A DNA stretch of 64,000 bases from [Phormidium] sp. LEGE 05292 (GCF_015207735.1 NZ_JADEWG010000009.1:1-64000), one strand, 5' to 3'. Counted from the stretch's first letter, positions 35,272-44,492 are shown. The notes: generated from the sequence alone by a model not told the origin. Program-made: numbers and translations.

Positions 35272-36996
35272 TTAGTGGGAATTGCGGGGATTTTCGCGGT
35301 CTTCCACTGGTACAGATGCAGCAGACAAAGTTGGCTGTTTGTGATTATCGAGATAACCCTCTGTTGCATCAATAAAGGATACTTGTGCGTTCGGGTGCGA
35401 TTCCCTTATAGGGACGCTGCGCGATCGCATCTGACGGCGATTCCAAAAAGCACCAGCCAGGAACGCCGCCCCACCAAATACACCTGCTCCAACTAATCCC
35501 AATGACAACAAAGGTAATGACAATGGCAATGGGAAGCTGTTAGTTTTAACCTCTTTAACTGCCGATTTCTCTTCTTCCCCATCTGCGTGTCCGTGTTCAT
35601 CTTCTGTGGATTTACTACCTCCCCGCAAAGACTGAGCATAAAGTTGTGGCGCACGCTGAGTTACTACCAAATCTCCCTCAAACAAACCACTTTTAACTTC
35701 AACTAAATCCCCAGACTTTTGGCCTAAATTCACCTCAACCGACTGGAAGGCTTTACCATTTTGGACGTAGACCAATTTTTTGCCATTGGCATCTACCACC
35801 GCTGTAAAAGGAACTGCTAATAAAGGTGTGGATGTTTGGTCTGTGAGTACCTCTAGTTCAGCAAACATTCCAGGCTTTAATTCCCCATTTGGATTACCCA
35901 ATTCGGCTTGGACTGGTACTACTCGCGTTTCCCCTTCCACCACCGAACCAATCCGTGTAATTCTGCCTTCAAAAGTCCGGTCAGGTAGAGAAGCAATTTT
36001 CACCCTGACTCGTTGACCCATCTTAACTTTGTTTAAATCTTTTTCGTAAATATTCGCTGTCGCAAAAACCCGACTGTCATTAATAATCGTCATCAACTTG
36101 CCACCCGCATCTTGGAGCGATTGACCAATAGTAATAGAGCGGTCTGCCACTGTGCCAGAAATGGGAGCCGTTACCGTCACCAATCCCTTACTATTGGCGC
36201 GAGTTCCCAGCTGTTGCAATCGGGTTTCATAAGTGGCATTGCTGAGTTTGAGACGAGACTGCGCTGCCTCAAGCTCCGACTGGGTGCGTTTGAGTTCGGC
36301 TTCAGCAGCGATGACTTCTCGGCGGCTGCTGGCTTTGGTAAGCTCGGCTCTAGCTTGAACTAATAAAGTTTGCGATTCGAGGGCTTGACGACGCGGGAGA
36401 GCGCCTGCATCCGCTAACTGCTTGTCTTTGTTATACCTTTCTTGAGCAAATGCCAGTTTACTGCTTGCCTCTGCTATCTCATCTGTGGCTATCTGTGAAA
36501 ATCGCTGATAGTTTTCTTGGGCTAGCTTTAAGTCGGCTTGCGCCTTTTGTATAGCGGCTTGCGCGTCCGCCTGTTTTTCCTGGGAGTTTACCCGCAGTTC
36601 CACCAATTCGGGGCTAGATAAGACTGCGAGGGGTTGACCCACCTTCACTTTGGCTCCTGGTTGCACTAATAACTCAGCCACTTTTGCTGTCAGCGGTGCC
36701 GTCACTTCCACTCTTTGGTTGGGCAGGGTTTCGATCTGACCTGTGGTTTTGATGCCAATATCTAGCCGCTGACGAGTAGCTGGCTCGATTTTAACTTCTA
36801 GCAATTTGGCTGTTTCTGCATCGATTTCCACAGAACCTGTTGGTTCGCTTCCACCTTGAAATTCACTTGCACCACTATGATCGTGTCCTGCACCCGCTAA
36901 CACAGCTGTGGGAGCAGTTAGCACCACGAGTTGCACCATTACCAAAGAGACGCAACCGAGTAATGACAAAGAATGAGAACGGTTGGAGATACCCAT
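35272..36996 (-). CDS. RND membrane-fusion (periplasmic adaptor) protein
   Basis: About 574 residues. I choose ATG 36996 because a signal peptide starts there (LGCVSLVMVQLVVLTAPTAV); GTG 37071 is the longer option. Order: His-containing N-terminus (GAGHDHSGA), barrel-sandwich halves, a long coiled-coil hairpin (about 155-270), second lipoyl half (APISGTVADRSITIGQSLQ), beta-barrel, then His-rich EDEHGHADGEEEK and a C-terminal membrane span (about 530-552). The extra C-terminal span is unusual. The last residues are encoded by a short GC-rich dispersed repeat (near 35395-35435). First gene of the efflux operon. Confidence 0.8.
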   Translation of the reverse strand: MGISNRSHSLSLLGCVSLVMVQLVVLTAPTAVLAGAGHDHSGASEFQGGSEPTGSVEIDAETAKLLEVKIEPATRQRLDIGIKTTGQIETLPNQRVEVTAPLTAKVAELLVQPGAKVKVGQPLAVLSSPELVELRVNSQEKQADAQAAIQKAQADLKLAQENYQRFSQIATDEIAEASSKLAFAQERYNKDKQLADAGALPRRQALESQTLLVQARAELTKASSRREVIAAEAELKRTQSELEAAQSRLKLSNATYETRLQQLGTRANSKGLVTVTAPISGTVADRSITIGQSLQDAGGKLMTIINDSRVFATANIYEKDLNKVKMGQRVRVKIASLPDRTFEGRITRIGSVVEGETRVVPVQAELGNPNGELKPGMFAELEVLTDQTSTPLLAVPFTAVVDANGKKLVYVQNGKAFQSVEVNLGQKSGDLVEVKSGLFEGDLVVTQRAPQLYAQSLRGGSKSTEDEHGHADGEEEKSAVKEVKTNSFPLPLSLPLLSLGLVGAGVFGGAAFLAGAFWNRRQMRSRSVPIRESHPNAQVSFIDATEGYLDNHKQPTLSAASVPVEDRENPRNSH

Positions 36997-37162
36997 CGCT
37001 AAGATCGTCCTGGAGTCACTAAAGAGCAGAGTTGCGCTTGGATCGTTGACATTTTGAGTAGAAAGTTGCACAGCTATTTTTTTTGGAGGTTAACCACGGT
37101 TGACCCTACAAATTTCTTAGAGAGATTTATAAGCTCTAAATACCCAGTTTTTCATATTCAAG

Positions 37163-37179
37163 TGAAATGAGGATGAAAT
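37163..37179. promoter_or_regulatory. Candidate response-regulator box for the RND operon
   Basis: TGAAAT at 37163-37168 and 37174-37179, an 11-bp direct repeat, about 165 bases upstream of the adaptor start. It matches the box at 27406-27422 in sequence and spacing. The rest of the stretch from 37072 to 37526 is AT-rich with no gene that I can support. Confidence 0.5.
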
Positions 37180-37526
37180 TTTTCAGAAAGTAGAGATTAG
37201 GTAGAAAAGACTTTTTAAAGCTCTCAACCGAAAGCCAAAGGAGACTCTTTACACGGGTTTATTGTGCGGGGGTTTTACTGTCAAATCATCAACGAGCGGT
37301 GGCTTAATTACTGACATAAAAAGTTGAATATGTTTCGATTTTGACTTAAAAAATTACCGAAAATTAAAGATTAAGCTGTATTTGGCTGAAATTAATCTAT
37401 TTTTCCTAAAAATTGAGTTTTAAAAACGTAAATTATTTCAATGAGTATTAGCTTCAAGTAGGGAACGAGTTAGTTGAGGATAAGAATGTGTCAAGAGCGA
37501 TCGCATTTTCACAAGCAGCAACCCGA

Positions 37527-37667
37527 TTAATTACTCATAATTTGCTTAATCTGTTGCATCACAGCTAAATAATCAGGATGGGGATAACCATAAATTTGCA
37601 TCAGATTCTTAGCTTTCCTGTGTAATTCAATTAACACTGTTTGTTCCACTTTGTTGTCGTTTCGCAT
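37527..37667 (-). CDS. Small 46-residue protein
   Basis: ATG 37667 opens a frame to TAA 37527. The product (MRNDNKVEQTVLIELHRKAK, then Tyr/Pro-containing YGYPHPDYLAVM) is mostly helical, with a good amino-acid make-up for a real protein. No clear ribosome site. It lies between the RND operon promoter region and the terminator of the large polymerase-like gene. Family unknown. Confidence 0.45.
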   Translation of the reverse strand: MRNDNKVEQTVLIELHRKAKNLMQIYGYPHPDYLAVMQQIKQIMSN

Positions 37668-37687
37668 AAAAACACTACTAAATTACT

Positions 37688-37713
37688 AAAAAACTTTTCC
37701 CCGTAAGGGGAAG
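37688..37713 (-). terminator. Rho-independent terminator of the polymerase-like gene
   Basis: On the minus strand CTTCCCC pairs with GGGGAAAAG around TTAC, followed by TTTTTT. It begins right after the stop at 37715. Confidence 0.75.
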
Positions 37714-37714
37714 C

Positions 37715-40700
37715 TTAACCACTTTCTAAATCAGATGAATTTTGTGATAGTTTAGCAGTACTAAATCGAGCAAAAGCTTGTTTTTCAGCCTCAGCGAAAT
37801 TGCAAGTAATTGCAGGCAAACCTTTATGAGCCTTATAAAGCGTACCCCGCTCAGATAGTTCATCAACAACTCGCAAAGTTTCAGTCGGAGTATGAATAAT
37901 TACTCTATATTGATGATTTTCACCAAACGTAGCAGTTTGGATTTCTTCACCTGTATTAGCAACATTAGCCTTCAAGCTAGTAATAGCAGCAGTCAGCATC
38001 TTCTTTTCCCATTCTGACCGCAATGGTGTTAATTCTGGAGATGCAGCCAGAAGCTCAACTCCTTGTGGAGAATTAGTTGCTAATTGAGTAGCAGTATTGA
38101 GCAGTTCTAGCATTTCCGGTAAAGGAACAGCAATTAATTTTGTATGCTGTCCTCCTTGCATTTGTTCGTATTTCAAAGGAAAATTAAAAGCTTCTGTCAG
38201 CCTATCAGCTGTCTTTACCTCCGCTTGAGCAGTTGGCAATAAAACACCAAAATAAAGTTCTTCTTGATTATCCTTACTAGCAACGCCTACAAAACTATTT
38301 GCTCCAAACTTCTGCTCAATTTCCTGAGATAATGCCATAATCGATTCCTCAGAAAGACTGCGAGACTGCATAAAATCTTTCACTTCATCGCTACCGATTA
38401 GATAAGCTTTTATTGCCGCTTGTTCATCGTGCATTAACCCTACAAATTTCTCTGGATAACGTTGTTGTAGTAGTGGTTGAATCGCCTCAATTAAACTAAC
38501 TTTTTTCGGCTGAACTACAGGTTCCTCTTTCGTCCACAATTGCGGATATTTAACAGTTGATGAATCTACTTTAATGTTAGCAATAGTAGCAGGTGCAGAT
38601 TCTAAAGTAGCCGAAAACTGAAATCCCTGCACCGAAACACCTTTTTGAGTTAACTTATCAGCTAATTCTGTAAATGATGCTTTATCAATTATTCCTAAAG
38701 GTTTACCATCAACTAAAGCTATAGCTGTAGGCTGTTTACCATGCTGAACTTGAATACTAATAAACCCAGTTTCCCCATGCCATTCCTTATCAGCAAAATC
38801 ATACTTTTTCAACTGTCTTACCTTCAATTGATTGCCTTTAGTACTAGTAATAATTACACTAGCACCAGGAGGTGAACTGATAGTTGCTTCAAAAGAAGTA
38901 CCAATAGGTAATTGCGCCGATTCACTCCGAAATACCCCTAACTTCTTACCTTCTACCATCAACCAACGCTTATTTTGAGAAGGATTAGCTGGGTCAAGTG
39001 CTTGAACAATTTCACAACTAAGTTTTTCGCCTACCCAACGTCTTCCCAGGTGTTCGTTACTTGGTTTATGAACACCAACTACTGCAAAATCAGTAAATTG
39101 TAATTCCTGTAATCTTCCAGTTATTTCATCACCAAATATAGCAAATGCTGCCGATAACTTCTTGGTAGCATTTTCATCCTTACCACTAGTAGATAATTCC
39201 CATATAGCTGCTGCAACTGACTCTTTTTGTGAATCAGGAATACTATCTCTAGCAGTATTAGCAAATTCTTTAGCTTGTTTAAAAGCTGCCTTCACTTGTG
39301 CTTGTGTTAATCCAGGTAAAACTTGTGCTGTTAGTCCTTTAAGTTCTGTCCATTGTTTCATCCGTTCGGGATATTTAGCCACACTTTCTGTAGCAATATA
39401 ACCTAATTTTTTATACTTAGGTTTACCATTTTTTAATTCTGGTTTCCCTTGAGCATCAAATACAGGTGCTAATGCTACCCAGCGATTTTTGATTTTATTA
39501 TCTGGCTTGTTATTTTCAACAATTTTAATATCCAATTTTCTTTGGTTATCAAAAGCATGAGGATGATGACATTGCGCTAATCCAATAATTTCAATAGAAT
39601 TACCTTTAGCACTAGTTGCCACAATTCTTGGTCCCGGTGCTTCTGCTACTTCTCTCTTCATTTCAATAGCACAATTGAGCAAAGTATCATAATTTTTCTT
39701 TAATTCAACAGCTTGTTCTTTCTGGGTAGGTGTAAATTCTACTCCCGTAAACAAGTCTTGAAATTGTTGAGTAGAACGAGCGACTAACGCACTTTCTGCA
39801 AATGCTTCATTGGTTGGTTTAATCATCAAATCAATCGCACCATGACCGATAGCATTCATACTTCTTGATGAATAAACCGCATCAGTTTTCTTCTCTTCTA
39901 CCCAAGGTGCAATATCAAAACTTTTAATAATTGCCTGACAAGCATTAACAATTTCTGGGTCAGCACGATTAGCACTTTTCCCCCTATCCACTTCTATTTG
40001 CAGTTGACCACCTAATATCCCAACTACATCATGATAAAATTGGCGAGATTTTTCTAAGAATTGATTAACATCTGCTGAACTAAGCTGCGGTAAATCAACT
40101 TGTTTATTGGCAATCACAAGGTTATACTCATCAATACTATTACATTCAGCTACACTCAATCCTTTATTATGCAATTGTTGAGAAAAACCTGCTAATTGAG
40201 TAATTTGCTGTTTAATTTTTGGTGGATATTTTACAAGTTTTACTACATCATGTTCTGCGGCTAACATTCCGGTTGCACCAAGAGAAATATCCCGCATTAA
40301 TTGAAATGCTGCTGTTGGTGGTACTGCATTACATTCATTTTCTAAAGCAATCCCTTTCATGCAGAGATTGGCAATTACACCAATCTTGTTTTCCATTGCC
40401 GATAAAGCAATACTCTCAAAACTACCAAGGTATGCTTTCTTCTCTAATTTAACAATCTCTGCATAACGATTCTCTGCTTTCTGCCGTTGTTTGATTTCAC
40501 TGACTGTATGGGGGAATTCTGATGCTAGAATGTAAGCCATGCGATCGCCATCGCAATCGGATAAGGAATGCTGTAATCCTTTTGGTGACATCTTGATTGT
40601 GCCCACATCATGCGGTTCGTGAGGCAGATGTTTGTTAACATAGACATCAACTGTATTAGAATTAGCAGTAGGGCCACGATAAACGATAACTTCAGCACCA

Positions 40701-41953
40701 TCAGGATAGTTAGGAATATTAACTTCATTTTCTGCTAAATCGTGACAAGTTTGAGCCATCGCGGAATCAAACTTAATAAATCTGCCAGTCGCACAATCTA
40801 AGTACTGTTCGCGCCAATGTTCCTGAAGTTTATCGATAACTTTGGGTAATTCTAGCACTTGATAGTGACCATCTAAATCAGCTTTCAAGATACGATATAA
40901 CAGTTGGGAATCGCTATTACCAAATGCTTGTTCGATTAGTTTATCGAAAGCGTCTAAATCTAGGTTATCAAAATCAACATCTGAGGAGGACGTACTATCT
41001 TCCTGTATCCGATATTTGTTCCTTTCATCCATAACTTTGATGTAATCTCTAGCAATCTGGCGCGGGTCAGATGCCATCTCTTTAAGTTCTGCCAACCGTT
41101 TTTCTAACCGAGGTAATACATCATTTTGCACTCCAAAAGGGAAAGAATTCCAAAATTGCGAACCAGTAGAAGTAATCCCCAAATAAGCATCAGTTTTATT
41201 ACCGATGCCAATCGTCATTGTATATTCCCCTGGTTTGATTTCATTCCCACTTTTTATTGCTTTACCATCTGTCCCCAAAATCCCCAATTTATTCTCTTGA
41301 TTCTTGCGTCCTTTGAGTTGGTCAGTGCTAATAATTAAATCGTAACCATTGCCAATTATAGAAAGGTCGCGGGGTGCAAATGTACCTTTTCCTACTTGCC
41401 AAGTTTGATTAACTGGGGTGTCTTCTTGTAGTTCTAATCCTGCTTGGCGTGACTTAATCCCAAACCGAGTTTGAAATGGTGTATTTGCTGCATTTCCTAA
41501 TGCTTCATGGGTGAGAATATCTATTTTTCCATCCCCATCTCCCACCAGTTTTATTGCTTCTTGATTAGGGATGATTCCCCCATTTTCACCAGTAGCAGCA
41601 TCTACGACTAGCACCCGCAAACCTTTAATTTCGGCAAAACTTTGACAAGGAGTGAACATATTAGAACCATAAGCAGCACCAAAGTGTGCTTGGTCAAAGA
41701 CTTTCTCCCGCAATTGTTTATCCATAAAATAAAAGCGGTCATCAGAAGCAAATTGTAAAGTTAAACCTTGTGTTTGCAGGTTTTGTAAATCAGCTTCTGT
41801 GGTAATGCCGGGATAAACTGCACCAATTTTATAAGTAGCATCAGGAGCAAAATATGCTGCTAAACAATGTTCTATAGTTTCGGTTACAGGTTGTCCATCA
41901 ACGATAATTGGTTGATTAGTTTTGGTGCAAAAATGTTCTAGCGTAATCGCCAT
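37715..41953 (-). CDS. Putative single-chain RNA polymerase (YonO/QDE-1-like double-psi barrel)
   Basis: 1412 residues. The key signature is SDCDGDRM with Asp 466, 468 and 470, the D-x-D-G-D metal site of double-psi-barrel RNA polymerases. Before it, EVIVYRGPTANSNTVDVYV and VGTIKMSPKG align with the blocks VxVxRxP..., and pKG that precede DLDGD in cellular RNA-dependent RNA polymerases. After it, SAMENKIGVIANLCMKGIA and TGMLAAEHDVVKL correspond to the conserved 'D-x-LG-x-I-x-N' and 'AVD' blocks of that family. The N-terminal ~300 residues (with LVGDGDGKID) may hold the first barrel. The C-terminal ~700 residues are unassigned. It could transcribe or prime plasmid DNA. Assignment rests on motif order read by eye; no search was possible. 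Confidence 0.6.
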   Translation of the reverse strand: MAITLEHFCTKTNQPIIVDGQPVTETIEHCLAAYFAPDATYKIGAVYPGITTEADLQNLQTQGLTLQFASDDRFYFMDKQLREKVFDQAHFGAAYGSNMFTPCQSFAEIKGLRVLVVDAATGENGGIIPNQEAIKLVGDGDGKIDILTHEALGNAANTPFQTRFGIKSRQAGLELQEDTPVNQTWQVGKGTFAPRDLSIIGNGYDLIISTDQLKGRKNQENKLGILGTDGKAIKSGNEIKPGEYTMTIGIGNKTDAYLGITSTGSQFWNSFPFGVQNDVLPRLEKRLAELKEMASDPRQIARDYIKVMDERNKYRIQEDSTSSSDVDFDNLDLDAFDKLIEQAFGNSDSQLLYRILKADLDGHYQVLELPKVIDKLQEHWREQYLDCATGRFIKFDSAMAQTCHDLAENEVNIPNYPDGAEVIVYRGPTANSNTVDVYVNKHLPHEPHDVGTIKMSPKGLQHSLSDCDGDRMAYILASEFPHTVSEIKQRQKAENRYAEIVKLEKKAYLGSFESIALSAMENKIGVIANLCMKGIALENECNAVPPTAAFQLMRDISLGATGMLAAEHDVVKLVKYPPKIKQQITQLAGFSQQLHNKGLSVAECNSIDEYNLVIANKQVDLPQLSSADVNQFLEKSRQFYHDVVGILGGQLQIEVDRGKSANRADPEIVNACQAIIKSFDIAPWVEEKKTDAVYSSRSMNAIGHGAIDLMIKPTNEAFAESALVARSTQQFQDLFTGVEFTPTQKEQAVELKKNYDTLLNCAIEMKREVAEAPGPRIVATSAKGNSIEIIGLAQCHHPHAFDNQRKLDIKIVENNKPDNKIKNRWVALAPVFDAQGKPELKNGKPKYKKLGYIATESVAKYPERMKQWTELKGLTAQVLPGLTQAQVKAAFKQAKEFANTARDSIPDSQKESVAAAIWELSTSGKDENATKKLSAAFAIFGDEITGRLQELQFTDFAVVGVHKPSNEHLGRRWVGEKLSCEIVQALDPANPSQNKRWLMVEGKKLGVFRSESAQLPIGTSFEATISSPPGASVIITSTKGNQLKVRQLKKYDFADKEWHGETGFISIQVQHGKQPTAIALVDGKPLGIIDKASFTELADKLTQKGVSVQGFQFSATLESAPATIANIKVDSSTVKYPQLWTKEEPVVQPKKVSLIEAIQPLLQQRYPEKFVGLMHDEQAAIKAYLIGSDEVKDFMQSRSLSEESIMALSQEIEQKFGANSFVGVASKDNQEELYFGVLLPTAQAEVKTADRLTEAFNFPLKYEQMQGGQHTKLIAVPLPEMLELLNTATQLATNSPQGVELLAASPELTPLRSEWEKKMLTAAITSLKANVANTGEEIQTATFGENHQYRVIIHTPTETLRVVDELSERGTLYKAHKGLPAITCNFAEAEKQAFARFSTAKLSQNSSDLESG

Positions 41954-42129
41954 AGTATCGCCTCAATTTTTAATTCTTAATTTAGTTTTTAGTTGAGGGA
42001 TGTCGAATAAACCTTCAGATAGAAGTTGCTCTATCGCTTTAGTGATAAAAATAATTTAATGGTTCAAATTTACTGTGGTTTGTTAATATAGAATTTAGGT
42101 TTAAGTTAGTAAAAGATAGCGGATTAATT

Positions 42130-42363
42130 ATGAGTAATAGTGAACCAAAAAAGCCAATTCAATTACCTGTTTCTCGGTGGCATTCTGATAACTTAGGTGA
42201 CTTACTAGCAGATGGTACAGTAGATATTGATGAACTGTGCGGACAAGCTGTTATTGCCGAACAAAGGGAAGCAGCTTGGTTGGAAGAACAAAGAGCGTTT
42301 GAAGAATGGTTAGAACAGAATCCACCACCTGAAGGAAGTTCTGTTAATAATGATGATTTTTGA
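42130..42363 (+). CDS. Small acidic protein
   Basis: 77 residues, acidic and helical (LGDLLADGTVDIDELCGQA, AEQREAAWLEEQRAFEEW), ending in an Asn/Asp-rich tail. It is divergent from the polymerase-like gene with about 175 bp between them, a likely shared promoter region. The ribosome site is weak. Family unknown. Its amino-acid pattern looks coding, so I keep it. Confidence 0.5.
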   Translation: MSNSEPKKPIQLPVSRWHSDNLGDLLADGTVDIDELCGQAVIAEQREAAWLEEQRAFEEWLEQNPPPEGSSVNNDDF

Positions 42364-42385
42364 ATTAGCAGCACAAAAGATTGGG

Positions 42386-42413
42386 GTGTCGGGTGTCGGG
42401 TGTCGGGTGTCGG
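42386..42413. repeat. Tandem repeat GTGTCGG x 4
   Basis: Four exact copies of the heptamer GTGTCGG follow the small acidic gene. A related C/A-rich stretch (CCCCACACCCCACACCC) lies at about 42489-42505 in the opposite sense. Such short tandem heptamers are frequent in filamentous cyanobacteria. Confidence 0.7.
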
Positions 42414-42520
42414 GAAAAATTTTGGACTTACCCTATTGGAGGAGGAACGATTGATAATGGTTTTGTGCTGGTTAATTGACTAAATCTTCCCCACACCCCA
42501 CACCCTATCTCCTAACACCT

Positions 42521-42751
42521 TCACTGATACTTTGCTTGGGCTTTTTTGTAACCCATTTGGTAGAAAGGATTCTCCGATTGCGAGGGAATCCCTAAATCTC
42601 CATCTACTTTACCTTTGTCATAGTAATACCAATCATTACTATGCCATAAGTTTTGATTTTGAATCCTTTCTGCAATCGGTAGAATTTCGCGTTCTACTGG
42701 TTCTGTTGCTCGGTCAACGTAGTGGAATTCTTCGTAATATTCGGGATACAT
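42521..42751 (-). CDS. Small Tyr/Glu-rich protein
   Basis: 76 residues starting MYPEYYEEFHYVDRATEPVE and ending FYQMGYKKAQAKYQ. It is aromatic-rich and charged, with no membrane span or Cys. Its codon pattern looks real. No clear ribosome site and no family recognised. It lies in a run of small minus-strand genes between the polymerase-like gene and the phage-like genes. Confidence 0.5.
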   Translation of the reverse strand: MYPEYYEEFHYVDRATEPVEREILPIAERIQNQNLWHSNDWYYYDKGKVDGDLGIPSQSENPFYQMGYKKAQAKYQ

Positions 42752-42932
42752 GAAGAGGGTTTGGTGTAATTTTCCCTCTTTGATAAGCGTGAGCTTTAAT
42801 AAATTTCATATTTATTGCATGATAAATATTTTCTTATGATAACTTTCAGCAGACTATGGACACTTTAGAAAAAAAATGTCGGCACGGGAATTTTTGATTA
42901 TTTGATTCGTGCTGGTGGCTAGTCAGAGCAAG

Positions 42933-43381
42933 TTATGTTGATTCACTAAGATACCATCCAGCCGGAATTACTTCAAAATTCCATTCATCTTGGAAAATAA
43001 ACATTCGCTTGATAATCTCTGATGGAGGAACTGAATCTTGATTATTTGCTTGCCAATCTTTTCTGTCTATTGTTCCCATCACCAAATAATCGTTGCCTAC
43101 GATTTGAGGATTTGTTGAACTGAATCCAAAAGCCATTAACGATTCTATTTCCTGCTTTTTAGCAATAATCAAATCACAGTTGGCACAGTATTTACATTGT
43201 TTATTGAGCAAAAACAACTGCTGTGGTTTGATATGAATAACCAAGATAAATTTGCGAACTTTAGTTTTTGTTTCACATTTTGGGCATTTAGTAAACGCAC
43301 AATCTGTATAGGGATTGAGAAAAAATTTGTGTTTTTTCGGGGGAGTTTCTCCTGAAGATTGTTTTGGCTTTTTTTAGGCAT
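42933..43381 (-). pseudogene. Zinc-ribbon protein gene with a frameshift in an A-run
   Basis: ATG 43379-43381 begins MPKK, then a run of seven A (43369-43375 on this strand) puts the frame out. With eight A the frame would continue KPKQSSGETPPKKHKFFLNP and reach the long frame to 42933, giving about 148 residues. That frame carries CAFTKCPKC and KQCKYCANC, two Cys pairs of a zinc ribbon, then a compact alpha/beta tail. It is either a frameshift mutation, a sequencing error in a homopolymer, or a slippage-controlled gene. Confidence 0.55.
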
Positions 43382-43443
43382 CTGACCAACTCTCCAGCAA
43401 CAGCAAACAGTAGAATATTACTACAACTAACAGTAAAGATAGA

Positions 43444-43504
43444 CAATCCCAGAACTTCTGTATACTAGAAGTCATAGGATTGCCAACCCAGTTCTGGAGA
43501 ACTG
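43444..43504. repeat. Two adjacent hairpins after the 43525-44427 gene
   Basis: The first combines CAATCC...GGATTG outside and ACTTCT...AGAAGT inside (43444-43481). The second is the near-perfect palindrome CAGTTCT, GG, AGAACTG (43489-43504). They follow the stop on the minus strand and probably terminate that operon, though no T-run is obvious. Confidence 0.5.
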
Positions 43505-43524
43505 ATTAACAGCGAAATTGGGCT

Positions 43525-44427
43525 TTATTCATCAACAGCAAATGCAGAAGTATCCACCGTTTGTGGTGCAATCACATTTGTCGTTGCCTCATCAAGAGTA
43601 TCAGCAGCTTTGAGAAGATGTTTACTAAAGTTAGCTGCTTCACCTGCTAAAGTCCATAATTCCTCTTGTTTATCTAGAGATATGAACTTACCAACCGGAT
43701 TAATTTGATTAGGAATCGCCACCATTTCTGGGATTGCTACCCAAGATTTCTTATCACCATTAGGTGGTTCCAATGATGGTTTAAAAGTGGGATGGAAAAC
43801 TGTTAAGCAGTGGAATCTATCATTCAGACTGCGATATCCAGTTCCCATTGCTTTGGCATAAGCGATTTCCATCTGCACTTTAAATTGATTATACGCTTCA
43901 CCAAATCTGGCAGCTGCCACCCCATGCACTGATAACACCAAAGGTACAGAATGCAGAAAACAGTTATTGTCGTCTACTAAATAAATAATGTAAAACGAGC
44001 GCAAAGTTGCTGGTTTCTTGGGGTCAGAATTAATCTCTTCATATTTAGCACGACCTTCTGCTGTTTCGTAGTTAGCAACAATTTCTCCAGTTTCTCGCAT
44101 TTGCACATAACGGTCAGATTTAGCCAAAATGTGCATTCGTGGCGATTTGAATAGCACTCCTTTTTCTACTGTACCGCTAGAAAAAGTATGTTCGTAATTT
44201 GCTTCTTCACCTCGCCAATCAATTAATGCTAAATTCTTCTCTTTGATGAACAATCCCACCGAAGTTGGTGTCTTTTCATTGAGGATTTGACAGATAGCTA
44301 AGGTAGTTAATTTACCACTAAATTCGGCGGCAATAAACTGTGTTAAACGCGGGTCAATTGTTGTTTCATCAACTGTATTTTCTGTAGCAGTTACAGGTTC
44401 GGTTGTCTTGCTGTTTTTTGTAGGCAT
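43525..44427 (-). CDS. Conserved cyanobacterial protein, possibly DUF5895
   Basis: 300 residues. The Thr/Glu-rich N-terminus (1-25) is followed by a globular domain: TTLAICQILNEKTPTSVGLF, ALIDWRGEEANYEHTF, LFKSPRMHILAKSDRYVQM, then LHSVPLVLSVHGVAAARFGE and a C-terminal helical part. From memory this fits DUF5895, found on cyanobacterial plasmids and phages. Many such proteins sit near replication genes, so a single-strand DNA-binding or recombination role is conceivable, but nothing in the sequence proves it. Confidence 0.55.
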   Translation of the reverse strand: MPTKNSKTTEPVTATENTVDETTIDPRLTQFIAAEFSGKLTTLAICQILNEKTPTSVGLFIKEKNLALIDWRGEEANYEHTFSSGTVEKGVLFKSPRMHILAKSDRYVQMRETGEIVANYETAEGRAKYEEINSDPKKPATLRSFYIIYLVDDNNCFLHSVPLVLSVHGVAAARFGEAYNQFKVQMEIAYAKAMGTGYRSLNDRFHCLTVFHPTFKPSLEPPNGDKKSWVAIPEMVAIPNQINPVGKFISLDKQEELWTLAGEAANFSKHLLKAADTLDEATTNVIAPQTVDTSAFAVDE

Positions 44428-44492
44428 AAGTCGTTAAAGAGAAAAACTTCTTTCATCTACGTGCGTTAGCACTTCTAGGGGCAGGGAGTAAT

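Noticed and set aside
35197-35496. Plus-strand frame over the end of the adaptor gene
   Set aside because: It is mostly antisense to a clear adaptor gene and its sequence follows that gene's codon pattern in reverse.
42386-42413. Possible CRISPR or spacer array at the GTGTCGG repeats
   Set aside because: The repeats are contiguous heptamers without spacers and no cas genes are present.
43169-43381. Separate 70-codon minus-strand gene
   Set aside because: Only its first codons make sense; after the A-run it is the shifted frame of the zinc-ribbon gene.
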